From Candidatus Manganitrophaceae bacterium (GTDB lineage: Bacteria; Nitrospirota; Nitrospiria; SBBL01; JAADHI01), in NCBI GenBank assembly GCA_012960925.1, contig DUAG01000035.1, positions 1 through 64,000 of the forward strand: a stretch of DNA of 64,000 nt, in the 5' to 3' direction. A program made the translations under genes and the position numbers. How positions within the stretch are numbered: the stretch's first letter is position 1; every line of letters starts with the position of its first letter. Positions 29,031-39,357 of this stretch are shown piece after piece. A model generated the notes under the pieces. It was not told the origin of the DNA. It did not search any database and saw nothing but the letters and a program-made list of their open reading frames with translations.

Positions 29031-29780
29031 TTACCGGTTTGACAGGATGCGGTGGGCCAAAGAAGCGGCTCCGAAACCGTTGTCGATATTCACGACGGCG
29101 AGGCCGGCCGCACAGGAGTTCAACATGGTGAGAAGCGCTGAGAGGCCCTTCATTGCAGTCCCATAACCTGTGCTTGTCGGAACAGCGATGACCGGTTTTC
29201 CTACGAGTCCTCCAATGACACCGGGCAGAGCGCCTTCCATCCCTGCGATGACAATAATGACATCGGCTTTGTCTATTTTTTCGATCTGATCCAGAAGCCG
29301 GTGAAGGCCGGCGATGCCGATATCATTGTATGGTGTGAGCGAATATCCGAAAAGCTCAGAGGTGACCCTTGCTTCTTCGGCCACAGGGAGATCAGTGGTC
29401 CCGGCGGTCACAATGGCTATCTTGCCTGTTTTTTGGGGAATGAGATCGCTTTTGAGTACAATGGTTTTTGCGAGCGCATTGTATTTTCCCTCAGGGAATT
29501 CCTTTTGAAGAGCATCGGAAAGTGCGGGTGAGACCCTAGTCGCGAGGGTTGGGCATTGTTTTTCGGACAGGCGGTGAAGGAGTGTGATGACTTGGGCGTC
29601 GGTTTTTCCAGGGCAGTAGATCACCTCCGGGAAGCCCTGCCTAATGCTCCGGTGATGGTCAAGGGTCGCAAACCCGATTGCTTCATAGGGAAAAGATTTC
29701 AATTGATCAAGGGCGTGATCCAAAGTGATCGCACCCATTTTGACATCCGTTAATATGCTTTTCAAACGCTTCCGGTCCAT
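29031..29780 (-). CDS. larB: Nickel-pincer cofactor biosynthesis protein LarB
   Basis: 249 residues of the LarB family, the carboxylase/hydrolase acting on nicotinic acid adenine dinucleotide in the pathway to the nickel pincer cofactor of lactate racemase-type enzymes. The C-terminal half is AIR-carboxylase-like: AIVTAGTTDLPVAEEA, VIIVIAGMEGALPGVIGGLV, VIAVPTSTGYG and NIDNGFGAASLAHRI. The N-terminus has FPEVIYCPGKT. No larC, larE or larA is nearby. It lies between repeats A1 and A2. Confidence 0.93.
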   Translation of the reverse strand: MDRKRLKSILTDVKMGAITLDHALDQLKSFPYEAIGFATLDHHRSIRQGFPEVIYCPGKTDAQVITLLHRLSEKQCPTLATRVSPALSDALQKEFPEGKYNALAKTIVLKSDLIPQKTGKIAIVTAGTTDLPVAEEARVTSELFGYSLTPYNDIGIAGLHRLLDQIEKIDKADVIIVIAGMEGALPGVIGGLVGKPVIAVPTSTGYGTAMKGLSALLTMLNSCAAGLAVVNIDNGFGAASLAHRILSNR

Positions 29781-29802
29781 CGGACTCTGTTCTCAACTAG
29801 TA

Positions 29803-29966
29803 AGGGAAGTTCTGAATAGGTCATGGATTATTTTTTCAGGGCAAAAATATCGCGCTTCTGCGTTGAAAATCTTGAGAATAGCGGGCTATTCTCAAGATTT
29901 TCGCCTTGAATCGAAACATAAGATCTCCTGAAAAACTCAAGCCAGACTTAATCAGAACTTCCTAAG
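29803..29966. repeat. MITE-like family A, copy A2
   Basis: Left arm GGAAGTTCTGAATAGGTC, right arm GACTTAATCAGAACTTCC, flanked by TAAG-type bases on both sides. The centre is a perfect 22-base inverted repeat built on CTTGAGAATAG/CTATTCTCAAG. The stop codon of gpsA (29962-29964) lies in the right arm. Confidence 0.88.
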
Positions 29967-30963
29967 GGAATTCCTCACCTCGAGCCATGTCCATCAGGTC
30001 GTTAACCGCTTCCCGAGGTGATTTTTCTTTAAACAAGACATGATATATTTCGCGAACGATCGGCATTTCAATCTGGTGTTTCTTCGAAAGCGCAAAGGCG
30101 GATTCAGTGGTGTAGATTCCTTCGGCGACCATTTTCATTTTTTTCTGAATTTCAGGAAGGGAGACACCGTTTCCAATCTGCTGGCCGACACTTCGGTTAC
30201 GAGAGTGCCCCCCACTGCAAGTGAGGAAGAGATCTCCAATCCCGGAGAGGCCATAAAATGTCGTGCTGTCGGCTCCCATCGCGACGCCGAGCAGGGCAAT
30301 TTCAGAAAGGCCGCGCGTCATGAGGACGGCCTTGGTGTTATATCCGAATCCCAATCCATCCGAGCCACCTGCAGCCAGTGCGATTACATTTTTGAGGGCG
30401 CCCCCCAACTGAACACCGATTAAATCCGGGCTATGAAAGAGTTTAAAGAAATTTGTCGAAAAAGCGGTCTGAACGCGGGCTGCCAATCGAGCATCACTTG
30501 CAGCTAAGGAAACGGCGGTGGGATGTTCCAATACAAGCTCTTTCGCAAAGCTGGGACCGGACAATACCGCGATCCGATCTGTATTCTTCCGTTGAGTCAC
30601 TTCCTGAATGACTTCAGAAATAAGCAGGAGGCTTTTCTGTTCAATTCCTTTTGTCGCGCTAATAATCGGAATCTCGGGGGTAAGATAGGGGGACATTCGT
30701 GTGAGAACTTCGCGTGAGACATGTGATGGAACGACAAAGAGGACCCACTTGGCCCCGATGAGGACCTCTTCCATATTTGTACTCGCCCGCAGGGTCTCCG
30801 GAAGGGTAACCCCGGGAAGGTATATTTTATTTTCTCTCGCAGAGCGGATGGATTCAAGCACTTCTTTTTCGTGAACCCAGAGAACAATATCATGGCCTTT
30901 ACGGGAGAGTAAGCGGGCCAATGCTGTTCCCCAACTCCCGCCGCCAATCACAGCTATTTTCAT
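29962..30963 (-). CDS. gpsA: Glycerol-3-phosphate dehydrogenase [NAD(P)+]
   Basis: Makes sn-glycerol 3-phosphate from dihydroxyacetone phosphate for phospholipids. 333 residues: N-terminal GGGSWGTALARLL Rossmann motif, LSGPSFAKEL, LGGALKNVIALAAG (catalytic Lys), GLSGIGDLFLTCSGGHSRNR. The start has a promoter about 45 bp upstream. The last codons and TAG stop lie at or within the end of repeat A2, so the extreme C-terminus may have been altered by the insertion. Confidence 0.97.
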   Translation of the reverse strand: MKIAVIGGGSWGTALARLLSRKGHDIVLWVHEKEVLESIRSARENKIYLPGVTLPETLRASTNMEEVLIGAKWVLFVVPSHVSREVLTRMSPYLTPEIPIISATKGIEQKSLLLISEVIQEVTQRKNTDRIAVLSGPSFAKELVLEHPTAVSLAASDARLAARVQTAFSTNFFKLFHSPDLIGVQLGGALKNVIALAAGGSDGLGFGYNTKAVLMTRGLSEIALLGVAMGADSTTFYGLSGIGDLFLTCSGGHSRNRSVGQQIGNGVSLPEIQKKMKMVAEGIYTTESAFALSKKHQIEMPIVREIYHVLFKEKSPREAVNDLMDMARGEEFP

Positions 30964-31005
30964 CTTATTTCCATCTTTGTGGATCTTGCACTCATCATAG
31001 CCTAT

Positions 31006-31034
31006 ATCCTATTTTCTTTTCGTAATCATGTCAA
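31006..31034 (-). promoter_or_regulatory. Predicted gpsA promoter
   Basis: On the minus strand TTGACA (31029-31034), 17 bp, TAGGAT (31006-31011). Confidence 0.6.
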
Positions 31035-31079
31035 GAAACGATGCATATTTTTAAATTGAGGGCCACTCTTCAACTCAGC

Positions 31080-31219
31080 CTTATTTTCTCCCTGATTGTT
31101 GTGTTGGGCAGTGTTGCTGTGAACCTTGAACCCTTCGGATGGACAAATACCTTGCAGTTGTGCTGTGCTCCTCGGGCTTTGCCTTGAAGGAATGGTCTCG
31201 CGAAGCCAAAGAGTGCACG
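31080..31219. repeat. Degenerate relative of family B (B4)
   Basis: Pieces such as GGAATGGTCTCGCGAAGCCAAAGAG match B2 (GGAATGGGTCTCACGAAGCC), and GTGCTGTGCTCC with GCTTTGCCTT resembles the inverted core. End arms are not clear. No gene is present in 31035-31499. Confidence 0.35.
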
Positions 31220-31404
31220 CTAAAGGAACCTCTGAATAAGTCATGAATTGTTGTTTCAGGGCAAGAATGTCCCCCTTCTGCGTTGCAAATCTTGAAAATA
31301 GCAGGCTATTGCTTCGCGAGAACCATCCTCTGCGATTTACGTCTTGAACCGAAACATTCTGTCTCCCGAAAAACTTAACCCAGACTTAATCAGGGGTTCC
31401 TAAA
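31220..31404. repeat. MITE-like family A, copy A3
   Basis: Arms AAAGGAACCTCTGAATAAG (left) and CTTAATCAGGGGTTCCTAAA (right). The interior matches the family, for example AAATCTTGAAAATAGC and TCGCGAGAACCATCCTCTGC. Confidence 0.9.
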
Positions 31405-31462
31405 GCGTTACAATTTGAGTCACCCTCCGGACTCATAAAAGCTTGTTTTTTATCTCTTTTTA

Positions 31463-31491
31463 TTGATGGACCCTTTTTCTTGTGGTATCCT
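31463..31491 (+). promoter_or_regulatory. Predicted pilD promoter, possibly leaderless
   Basis: TTGATG (31463-31468), 17 bp, TATCCT (31486-31491). The ATG at 31500 lies eight bases after the -10 box, at the expected transcription start. Confidence 0.5.
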
Positions 31492-31499
31492 ATCCCTCT

Positions 31500-32291
31500 A
31501 TGGAGATATCTATCCTCTCGCTACCATCTGCATTCATCATTGTCTTCATTGTTGGGCTATTGATCGGAAGCTTTCTCAATGTCTGCATCTATCGTTTGCC
31601 AAGAGAAGAATCGATTGTTTTCCCCTCCTCTCATTGTCCTGCATGTAGCAAACCCGTGAAACCTTATGATAATATCCCTGTTTTAAGTTTTATTCTCTTG
31701 AGGGGGAAATGCAGGTTTTGCGACCTTCCTATTTCCTGGCAATACCCCTTGGTCGAACTGCTCCATGGACTCGGCTATATTTTTATTTTTTATGAGTTTG
31801 GGTTTTTCTGGAAAACCCTGGTTTATTCCCTTCTTTTTTCTTCCCTGGTGGTCGTGACTTTTATTGACCTTTCTCACCAGATCATTCCCGATGTGATCAC
31901 ACTCCCCGGGATGGTCCTGGGTCTGATCGCCGGATCAACTATTCTTCCACTGGGCCCCTTTCGTTCCTTTGCAGGGCTGGTCGTTGGCGGGGGAATTTTC
32001 TACCTGATTGCTATTTTATCGGTCGTTATACTGAAGAAAGAGGGGATGGGGGGGGGCGATATTAAACTCATTGCGATGCTGGGGGCCTTCATTGGGTGGA
32101 AGGGGGTACTCCTGACGATCTTCCTCGCGGCCTTAAGCGGTGCTGTGAGTGGTCTTCTTCTTATTTTACTCAAGGGGCGGAATCGTTCTGAACCGATTCC
32201 TTTTGGTCCCTTTCTTGTTCTTGGGGCACTGGTCTCCCTTTTTTGGGGGAACGAGATATTGGGGTGGTACCTTCAATTTGGAAGATTGTAA
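31500..32291 (+). CDS. pilD: Prepilin peptidase / N-methyltransferase (PilD)
   Basis: Inner-membrane aspartyl protease that cuts and methylates type IV prepilins. 263 residues, about eight membrane segments. The N-terminal domain has SFLNVCIYRLP and the zinc-type pairs CPAC and CRFC. The catalytic aspartates are in FIDLSHQIIPD and GMGGGDIKL. Start: ATG 31500 (an in-frame GTG at 31482 would lie inside the promoter). It heads the pilus region; the minor pilins downstream are its substrates. Confidence 0.94.
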   Translation: MEISILSLPSAFIIVFIVGLLIGSFLNVCIYRLPREESIVFPSSHCPACSKPVKPYDNIPVLSFILLRGKCRFCDLPISWQYPLVELLHGLGYIFIFYEFGFFWKTLVYSLLFSSLVVVTFIDLSHQIIPDVITLPGMVLGLIAGSTILPLGPFRSFAGLVVGGGIFYLIAILSVVILKKEGMGGGDIKLIAMLGAFIGWKGVLLTIFLAALSGAVSGLLLILLKGRNRSEPIPFGPFLVLGALVSLFWGNEILGWYLQFGRL

Positions 32292-32343
32292 GTAGGGTTC
32301 CAGGTCCTCTCTTTGCAACGTATGACAAGATAATGGAGCGCAG

Positions 32344-34146
32344 GTGGTTCTTCGAAAACGAGGTGTCTTAGAAATTCGTTTTTTTGTACTTTTTCTCTCT
32401 ATTTTTCTATTTTCCTTATTGATTCTCCTTCTTGTTTATTTTTCATTAGAACTTAGAACCACACTCAGAGCACTCGATAAAAATGAGCAGGAGCGCCTAA
32501 AGCTCTTTGGCGAATCGGTTCGTGCATCCTTGCGGCGGGAGAGAACTGAGGAGGAGCCTGATGTTTTTTTCCTTCATTCGCTTGCAGTCGAGAAAAATAT
32601 TGTTCAGCTTACCTTGATTGATCCGGATGGAATGATTGTGGCAGATTCCAGAAGAGAGGTTTCCGGGAAGGAAATGATCCCGGAGGAACACCAGAATAAA
32701 TATTGGAAAACAGCCCTTGAGGGTGGAATCGTCCTGGAACCCTTCCTCCATGAAAAGAAGGAGAAGCGGGGTCGCATCCTGTGGGTTCCCCTGGAAAATA
32801 AACAGCTCCTACGTTTGGTGATTCCGATTCGCTTGGATCGAGAGAAAAAATCAAACGGGTTACTTCTCTTTATAAAGGTTTTCGGGGTTTTGGGAGGCGC
32901 GGTCCTGGTTTACTCCCTTTTCCATTTTTTATGGCGAAGTCCCGTCCCCCGCAGAATGGATTCAGCCAGAGCGACGGGCGAGACCGGGTTTGTTATCGAT
33001 ACCTTTGAGGGTCTTATTCGGCAATTAAAGCAAAAAGAGGAGTCCCTGGAACTAGAAAAAGGAAAGGCCGAGGAATATGCCGAAAGCGTCGAAAGTTACA
33101 ATGAAAATATCTTGCAAAGTGTAACGAGCGGGGTTCTGACCTTTAATCGAGAAAAAAAAATTATGACTTTTAATTCGTCCGCCTCTACGATATTGAATGT
33201 TCCTTCTGAAACGGTTATGGGAAAAACCTATTTAGAGCTTTTTGGTGAGAATCAGAAGATTACATCCTTCCTGGAAGAGACCCTGAAAAAAGAGAGAGAG
33301 ATTCATCGTGAAGAGTGTGAAGTGGAACGCCTGGACAAGGACAGGATTTGGTTGGGACTGAATACCTCTCTTATCCGGGACCGGAAGGATAAAATTATCG
33401 GTGCGACCCTGGTCTTTACCGATTTAACCGAAATGAAAATGCTCCAGGAACAGATTGAATTGAAAAAACGTTTGGCCGTGATGGGTGAAATGTCTGCATG
33501 GATCGCGCATGAGTTTAGAAACTATATGGGGACCATTCTTGGTTTTTCCCGGCTTTTGTCAAAAAAATTCGCACCGGCAGATGCGAAACAGGAGATGATC
33601 AAGGCGATCACTGATGAACTTTCTTCCATGGAACGTCTTATTACGGAGTTGCTTTCTTATGGAAAGAGGGCAGAGATTCATCCTGTGCCGGTGGCCATGA
33701 TTCCTCTGCTGAAGGATTTGATGCAGGAGTTCATCGTGACCCGGAAATATCCGAATATACGTTGGGTGACTTCATTCCCAATGGTGGTTCCGGAGATCAG
33801 ATTAGACCCTGTTCTCATTAATAGGGCCTTTTCAAACCTGCTTCGAAATGCGCTGGAAGCGCTGGAAGCGGATGGGGAAATCCGACTTCGCGTATTGACA
33901 AGGCCTGCCGGTATGATTCAGGTGGAGTTTTCGGACAATGGTCCAGGCATACCCAAGGAGAATCTTGATAAAATCTTCCTTCCATTTTTTACGACGAAAG
34001 AGAAGGGAACAGGAGTGGGTCTCTCTCTTGTCCATAAGATTATTCTTTCTCATGGCGGTCATTTATCAGTTGGAAGTATGGAAGGGAAAGGGACGACTTT
34101 TCGTGTCATTCTTCCCCTTCAACCACGATCAGATTTTCAGGTATAG
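32344..34146 (+). CDS. Membrane sensor histidine kinase, PilS/NtrB type
   Basis: 600 residues. Membrane helix (about 12-36), extracytoplasmic sensor domain (about 37-172), second helix (about 173-196), PAS domain (about 250-360). HisKA follows with [20 protein letters not shown] (phosphorylated His), then the ATPase domain with [18 protein letters not shown] and [12 protein letters not shown] start with GGAG six bases upstream. Paired with the response regulator 48 bp downstream and set between pilD and pilins, it is probably a PilS-like regulator of pilus genes (context inference). Confidence 0.9.
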   Translation: MVLRKRGVLEIRFFVLFLSIFLFSLLILLLVYFSLELRTTLRALDKNEQERLKLFGESVRASLRRERTEEEPDVFFLHSLAVEKNIVQLTLIDPDGMIVADSRREVSGKEMIPEEHQNKYWKTALEGGIVLEPFLHEKKEKRGRILWVPLENKQLLRLVIPIRLDREKKSNGLLLFIKVFGVLGGAVLVYSLFHFLWRSPVPRRMDSARATGETGFVIDTFEGLIRQLKQKEESLELEKGKAEEYAESVESYNENILQSVTSGVLTFNREKKIMTFNSSASTILNVPSETVMGKTYLELFGENQKITSFLEETLKKEREIHREECEVERLDKDRIWLGLNTSLIRDRKDKIIGATLVFTDLTEMKMLQEQIELKKRLAVMGEMSAWIAHEFRNYMGTILGFSRLLSKKFAPADAKQEMIKAITDELSSMERLITELLSYGKRAEIHPVPVAMIPLLKDLMQEFIVTRKYPNIRWVTSFPMVVPEIRLDPVLINRAFSNLLRNALEALEADGEIRLRVLTRPAGMIQVEFSDNGPGIPKENLDKIFLPFFTTKEKGTGVGLSLVHKIILSHGGHLSVGSMEGKGTTFRVILPLQPRSDFQV

Positions 34147-34194
34147 CGGACGCAATTCCCGTCCTTCCAGCACGGGGACATAGAAGGAGTCGGA

Positions 34195-35568
34195 ATGGAA
34201 ACGATATTAATCGTTGAGGACCGGGAGAGTTTGGCCAAGATGTTGTCACAGGCCTTGACCGATGCCGGTTACAAGGTCATTTGGGCCAAGGATGGCCGAG
34301 AAGGAATCTCGATGGTTCGCGAGAAAAAGATGGACTTTGTTGTGACGGATCTCAAACTCCCCTACCAAAGCGGTCTGGAGGTCCTTCACGAAGTAAAGGC
34401 GAAGAGTGCCTTCATCCCGGTAATTGTGATGACTGCTTATGGGAGTATCGAAGTTGCCGTGAAGGCCGTAAAGGCTGGCGCCTATGATTTTATCTCCAAG
34501 CCTTTTGATCCGGACCATTTACTCCTTCAGATCGAGAAAGCCCTGGAGAAAAAGAGACTGGTCACTGAAAATATAATTTTAAAAGAGATTTTTTCAAGCC
34601 AATTGGGTTTTCCCCGGATTATCGGCAAGAGTCCGCCAATGGCCAAGGTCTTGGAGCAGATACAAAAGGTGGCCCAAGGAAAAACAACGGTACTCCTTAT
34701 GGGTGAAAGCGGTACAGGGAAAGAGCTTTTTGCACGTGCCGTTCATATGCTGAGTCCAAGGAAAGACAATGCCTTTGTCGCGATTAATTGCGCGGCAATT
34801 CCCCATGATCTTCTGGAGAGTGAGTTTTTTGGCCATGAGCGAGGCGCCTTCACGGGGGCGATCGGAAAAAAAATCGGGAAATTTGAATTGGCGGACAAGG
34901 GAACCGTGTTCCTGGATGAAATTGGTGAGATGGATCTTTCTCTTCAGTCAAAGTTACTTCGGGTTCTGGAGGCAGGTGAATTGATGCGGGTTGGCGGTAC
35001 GACAAATGTAAAAATTGACGCGCGCATTGTTGCGGCGACCAATCAGGTCCTTCCGAAATTGATCCAGGAGAAAAGATTCAGAGAGGATCTTTTCTTTCGT
35101 CTGAATGTCTTTCCGATTGTGATCCCCCCCCTCCGGGATCGAAGAGAAGATATCCCGATTCTGGCAAGCCATTTTATTTCACACTATTCCAAGGAAATGA
35201 ATAAAGATATTATTGATTTTACCCCGGAAGCGATGGACCTTTTGAAGGGGCATCTATGGAAGGGCAATGTCAGGGAGTTGCAGAATTGTATCGAACGGGC
35301 GATCATCCTGAGCGATGGGAACAAGATTCATCCTTCACACCTTGGCTTGAAAACAAGAGAAAAGGCGAAATACACCATTCCGGACATCCCATTGGAGGGC
35401 ACTTTGCAGGGGGTCAGCGATTCTGCACGGTCTCTGGTTGAGTCAAGAATGATTCGTAAAATTCTAAAAGAGACCGGAGGAAATAAAACCCGTGCGGCGG
35501 AAAGACTCCAAGTCAGTTACAAAACATTATTGACGAAGATTAAGGAGTATGGTATAGAGAGGCGTTAA
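34195..35568 (+). CDS. Sigma-54 response regulator, PilR/NtrC type
   Basis: 457 residues: receiver domain with phosphorylated Asp in [12 protein letters not shown] and Lys in ISKPF; AAA+ domain with [15 protein letters not shown], the sigma-54 contact loop [26 protein letters not shown] and [10 protein letters not shown]-terminal Fis-type helix-turn-helix ([20 protein letters not shown]). It should activate sigma-54 promoters when phosphorylated by the neighbouring kinase. I could not find a clear -24/-12 element in front of the pilin genes. Confidence 0.93.
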   Translation: METILIVEDRESLAKMLSQALTDAGYKVIWAKDGREGISMVREKKMDFVVTDLKLPYQSGLEVLHEVKAKSAFIPVIVMTAYGSIEVAVKAVKAGAYDFISKPFDPDHLLLQIEKALEKKRLVTENIILKEIFSSQLGFPRIIGKSPPMAKVLEQIQKVAQGKTTVLLMGESGTGKELFARAVHMLSPRKDNAFVAINCAAIPHDLLESEFFGHERGAFTGAIGKKIGKFELADKGTVFLDEIGEMDLSLQSKLLRVLEAGELMRVGGTTNVKIDARIVAATNQVLPKLIQEKRFREDLFFRLNVFPIVIPPLRDRREDIPILASHFISHYSKEMNKDIIDFTPEAMDLLKGHLWKGNVRELQNCIERAIILSDGNKIHPSHLGLKTREKAKYTIPDIPLEGTLQGVSDSARSLVESRMIRKILKETGGNKTRAAERLQVSYKTLLTKIKEYGIERR

Positions 35569-35613
35569 TCTTTTTTCTTTATATCGATATTTTTATGCAA
35601 CGGGTAGTAATGT

Positions 35614-36144
35614 ATGTTTTTGCGCTTTGCTTCCAGATTTCTTTCGAATACAGGATACACTTTTGTTGAACTCATGGTGGTGCTGGTTGTCTCTGGAATC
35701 CTGGTTGTTTTGAGTGTCCCGAGTTTTACGGCGCAGACCTCCCGGCGAAGCCTGCGCCGTACGAGTCATAAGATCGTTTCCCAGTTAAGATTAATCCGAC
35801 AGAAAGCGATTACAGAAGGGAAGACGCTTTCCATCCAATTCAGCCCTGATTCCCGGCAATATGATCTTCCAGGGTATGGCGAACAGACCCTCCCGCAGAT
35901 GATCCTTTTTGGTGCCTCGGATGAGATTCATAAAATCCCGAAGGACAGAGATGGGACGCCTCCTGTAGACGGGGTCAGTTTCACGGATAACGAGGTTAAG
36001 TTTCAGCCTAATGGGACCTATGCAGGTCTTGGCGGAAGCATTTATATAACGAATGACTCTCCCCAGAGGGAAACGATGGCGATTACAGTCAATATGACGG
36101 GGCGGGTCAGGCTCTACAAGTGGAGCGGTGATGAGTGGGAATAA
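35614..36144 (+). CDS. Minor pilin, FimT/GspH type (set 1)
   Basis: 176 residues. Prepilin motif TG/YTFVELMVVLVV with cut after Gly14 and Glu at +5, long N-terminal helix, then a GspH/FimT globular domain (VSQLRLIRQKAITEGKT, QFSPDSRQY, MAITVNMTGRVRLYKWSGDEW). First of the four-gene set FimT-PilV-PilW-PilX; overlaps the next gene. Minor pilins prime pilus assembly and may shape the tip. Confidence 0.88.
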   Translation: MFLRFASRFLSNTGYTFVELMVVLVVSGILVVLSVPSFTAQTSRRSLRRTSHKIVSQLRLIRQKAITEGKTLSIQFSPDSRQYDLPGYGEQTLPQMILFGASDEIHKIPKDRDGTPPVDGVSFTDNEVKFQPNGTYAGLGGSIYITNDSPQRETMAITVNMTGRVRLYKWSGDEWE

Positions 36145-36493
36145 GAAAGAAAGCGGTTTCTCGCTTCTGGAGGTGATGATCGCATTAATGGTACTTTCAG
36201 TCGGCCTCCTGGCGCTGGTCGGATTGTTCGGATCGGGATTCACGTCGCTCGAAACAGGGAACAAGACCACCCTTGCATCTCAATTGGCTCAAAGAAAGAT
36301 GGATGCGCTTCGCGTGATGACTCCTTTTCCCATTCTGAATGAAGAAGATTCTCCTGAGGGAATGAACAGGCGCTGGTCCATCCGAAAGAGCGAAGGCGAT
36401 CCAAATATCTGGGTGATCAGTGTTGAGGTTTTATGGAAAAACAGTCAGGATCGGGACCGCCTTATCTCCATAAAGAGTCTGAAGTTTTTTTAG
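36131..36493 (+). CDS. Minor pilin, PilV type (set 1)
   Basis: 120 residues. Prepilin motif SG/FSLLEVMIALMVLSVGLLALV, then TTLASQLAQRKMDALR, usual for PilV/GspI-like pilins. ATG 36131 has GGAG five bases upstream; it overlaps the previous gene by 14 bp. Confidence 0.88.
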   Translation: MSGNKKESGFSLLEVMIALMVLSVGLLALVGLFGSGFTSLETGNKTTLASQLAQRKMDALRVMTPFPILNEEDSPEGMNRRWSIRKSEGDPNIWVISVEVLWKNSQDRDRLISIKSLKFF

Positions 36494-36504
36494 AAGGGAC
36501 GTTG

Positions 36505-37215
36505 ATGCGAAGATCCCAACGCGGGGCCACTCTTATAGAGCTGATTTTTGCAATGGCCATCATGCTGGTCCTCACCGGGTCTTTCTATCAGCTCTTTACC
36601 TCTTTTTACCAGAATTATGAAGCACAGCGTATGATTGCGGAGATGCAGCAACAGGGTCGTGTCGCAGTCGGTCTGATTTCCAGAGAGGTCAGGCAGGCCG
36701 GTTACGACCCGACCGGACGAGTTTTTGGTGAGATCCCACCGAAGAACACGAAGGAGCGAAGGATCAGGTGTGGTGCAAAAATAAAATACCCCGCCGAGCG
36801 GATCTTTGAGGCGACTTCGGCTGTTTTTCATTATGTCGCTGATTTGAATGAAAATTCTCATATCGACAATAGTCAAGCAGGGAAGGATGTCGATGAACAC
36901 ATAAAATATGAGTGGGTTGGTTTCAGCGGAATCGACTCGTGTGGAACCTCGAGGCAACCTTATACTTTGTTCCGTGATAGCGGGAGCGGGCTCCATGAGG
37001 TTGCTTCAAATATCGAATCTCTTCAGTTTGATTATTATGATGCAGGTGGAAATTTGTTGGTTGTCCCACTCACAACCCTTGCTGAGAGAGAGCAGATTAT
37101 GAAGGTAAAAGTGACGGTACGTGTGCGAACGGAGCAGAAAGAGCTGCATTACGATTCTAATGGCGGTTACCGGACCCGGCAGTTTGTTTCAGAGGTCTGG
37201 ATGAAAAATATGTAA
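36505..37215 (+). CDS. Minor pilin, PilW type (set 1)
   Basis: 236 residues. Prepilin motif QRG/ATLIELIFAMAIMLV, with Ala instead of Phe at +1. Then MQQQGRVAVGLISREVRQAGYDP, the PilW signature. Normal size, in contrast to its counterpart at 39898. The upstream in-frame ATG at 36433 lies within the PilV gene and is not used; AGAAGGGA precedes ATG 36505. Confidence 0.88.
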   Translation: MRRSQRGATLIELIFAMAIMLVLTGSFYQLFTSFYQNYEAQRMIAEMQQQGRVAVGLISREVRQAGYDPTGRVFGEIPPKNTKERRIRCGAKIKYPAERIFEATSAVFHYVADLNENSHIDNSQAGKDVDEHIKYEWVGFSGIDSCGTSRQPYTLFRDSGSGLHEVASNIESLQFDYYDAGGNLLVVPLTTLAEREQIMKVKVTVRVRTEQKELHYDSNGGYRTRQFVSEVWMKNM

Positions 37216-38613
37216 ATGAAAAAATGGGTTGAAAAGACATCCCGCGTGTGGAAAAAGGTTCCATCCGGGGGCGGTGCTGCCGCAAACCAGAGGGGAACCG
37301 CGCTGTTTATTGCTGTCATGATGTTGAGTCTGGTCACGGGCATTGGGATTCTTGCGTTTAATGTCTCTTCTACGGAATTTCTGATATCAAATTATGTCGA
37401 ACATGAACTGGCATCAACCTACCTGACCGAATCCGGTGTGGATCTGGTTCTCGGATGGTCTGCCTACCCGGAGCGCTCACCTGATCCTGATTTTTTCCAG
37501 CAGTTACCGACGAGGGCTTGTACGGTAACGAATAGCGAAAACACCCCTTATGATTACCGCGTTCCTCCCTCTTATTTTGACGATCCTCCGCCCTCGATCC
37601 CCTTCTCTGAAATAGTTGATATGGGAAAAATTGTCGATATCCGTTTTTATAGATCAGAGCGCCCGGATAGTCTTTGCACGATCGAAGTGAAATCCGTCAG
37701 TACAAAGGGATCGGTCAAGAGAGTGAGGGTTGATATAACGAGGAGTGCGATGCGTCCTATTACCGCAGGAGTCCAAGGTTTGGGTTATCCGAACGTTTCC
37801 TCTCCGGTCTGGGTTCACTGGGGAGAAATTCGATATACGGGTCAGGCTAGATTAGGAACCGGGGATCCGGGCCTTACAAGGATTCCAGACGAAATTGTCA
37901 ATCCGTTAAGCAACCCGCCAAACCAGATGCCTTACGTGGAAGGTCCAGGCAATGAAGATCACTGGCTGGAGATTCATGTTAAAGACCAGATTTTTGAGTC
38001 CTCATATCCAGACGACCAGATGAATCTTCACGAGGATAATCCTGTATCGCTTGATTCCTTCGATTTGAATGATTTGAAAAAGATGATCATGCAGTATGGT
38101 GATTATTATATCGTCTCCCCCAGTGGTACTCTGGTGCAAAACGGTGTCGATAAAGGGACATTTGACAATGTTTTTCATCCTGCTTCATCTGAGTACAGAC
38201 TGGCTTGGATCGATGTTGACGCGGAAAGCAGCGCGGCTCCCATTATAATGGGGGAAGGGACTTATAAGGGTTACTTTTATTTCTCTGGTGATATTACGAT
38301 TCAGGGAGGGCAGCCGGGAAAATCTATCGCGGTGGCTTCACCTCCCTGGCCTGATCCTGACTCTCCCCGGCAGGCGGTCACTCTGTCGAATGTAAACATG
38401 GATGGCCTCCTTTATGTGAAGGGAAAGATCAATCTGGAAGGATCTTTCTCGGTTTATGGCGCAGTTTTTTCTGAACTCGGTTTTACGGGGGCGGGTGCGA
38501 CACGCCTGGAAGTTTGGTACAATCATTCCTTCAACTCTGCAATCTATCATGGCCTTCCGCCCATCGTATTGCTCAAGGGAACATGGAAAGCATTACCCAA
38601 TTTAGATGTGTAG
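37216..38613 (+). CDS. Pilus assembly protein, PilX type (set 1)
   Basis: 465 residues. Basic start, then a hydrophobic segment GTALFIAVMMLSLVTGIGIL without the +5 Glu, as in PilX/GspK-like proteins. SSTEFLISNYVEHELASTYLTESGV is the PilX block. The large C-terminal part has a beta-rich run (YKGYFYFSGDITIQGG, DGLLYVKGKINLEGSFSVYG). It begins directly after the stop of PilW and closes set 1. Confidence 0.82.
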   Translation: MKKWVEKTSRVWKKVPSGGGAAANQRGTALFIAVMMLSLVTGIGILAFNVSSTEFLISNYVEHELASTYLTESGVDLVLGWSAYPERSPDPDFFQQLPTRACTVTNSENTPYDYRVPPSYFDDPPPSIPFSEIVDMGKIVDIRFYRSERPDSLCTIEVKSVSTKGSVKRVRVDITRSAMRPITAGVQGLGYPNVSSPVWVHWGEIRYTGQARLGTGDPGLTRIPDEIVNPLSNPPNQMPYVEGPGNEDHWLEIHVKDQIFESSYPDDQMNLHEDNPVSLDSFDLNDLKKMIMQYGDYYIVSPSGTLVQNGVDKGTFDNVFHPASSEYRLAWIDVDAESSAAPIIMGEGTYKGYFYFSGDITIQGGQPGKSIAVASPPWPDPDSPRQAVTLSNVNMDGLLYVKGKINLEGSFSVYGAVFSELGFTGAGATRLEVWYNHSFNSAIYHGLPPIVLLKGTWKALPNLDV

Positions 38614-38766
38614 TCTAGTACTCTCTCTCTCCCAACTTCACTCAATAGAAATCACAACTCCTTGTTAAGAATAAAAAAAATAAGAATTGTAATTTTCTGT
38701 ATTTCCGTGGATCGAGACTTGCATGAGTTCCGGTATGCGTATCAAAGGTTCATGGGGAAAACGATT

Positions 38767-39357
38767 ATGAGACAGAAGATGGATCGGTTATGGTTCAAGA
38801 ATGCAATGAATCAAAAGGGTTTTACGCTCACGGAGTTAATGGTGGCTGTTGCCCTGATCGGGATCGTGGTATCCTTGGCGGTTCCCTCCTTCAAGGAGTC
38901 ACTCCTGCGTATTCGGCTGAGGAGTGCGACAAGGGCATTGTCCTCTGATATCCGGCTGGCAAGATCGGAGGCAATTTCCAGAAATAAATTAATTTTCGTT
39001 GTTTTTCCTACAACCGGAACAAGGTATACGATCCGTGAAGATAGTATCACTGGACCCGTCATTATGAGTGTTGATCTTGCTGAAGAATATATCGGCGTCA
39101 GTTTTGGCGTCGGCGGGGTAGATAGCAAGCCCCCTGGCGTCTTGCCCCTTGGTGCTCCGACTGATCCGGTTGACTTTGAAGACAATAATATTCGCCTGGA
39201 TGCCATGGGTCGGTCGATGAAGGGCGCTTCTATTTCTCCGGAAAACGGTGAGATTTATCTGACCAATACACAAGGGGAGGTTTATTGCATTACAGTGTTG
39301 GGGACCAGTGGCCGCGTAAAGGTTTATCGTTGGACGGGGGGGATATGGAAAAGCTAG
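38767..39357 (+). CDS. Minor pilin, FimT/GspH type (set 2)
   Basis: 196 residues. Prepilin motif QKG/FTLTELMVAVALIGIVVSLAV; GspH/FimT domain with ALSSDIRLARSEAISRNK and TSGRVKVYRWTGGIW, close to the end of the set-1 FimT. Several ATGs are possible (38752, 38767, 38779, 38806); 38767 has GGGGA upstream. About 150 bp separates it from set 1, so set 2 may have its own promoter. Confidence 0.87.
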   Translation: MRQKMDRLWFKNAMNQKGFTLTELMVAVALIGIVVSLAVPSFKESLLRIRLRSATRALSSDIRLARSEAISRNKLIFVVFPTTGTRYTIREDSITGPVIMSVDLAEEYIGVSFGVGGVDSKPPGVLPLGAPTDPVDFEDNNIRLDAMGRSMKGASISPENGEIYLTNTQGEVYCITVLGTSGRVKVYRWTGGIWKS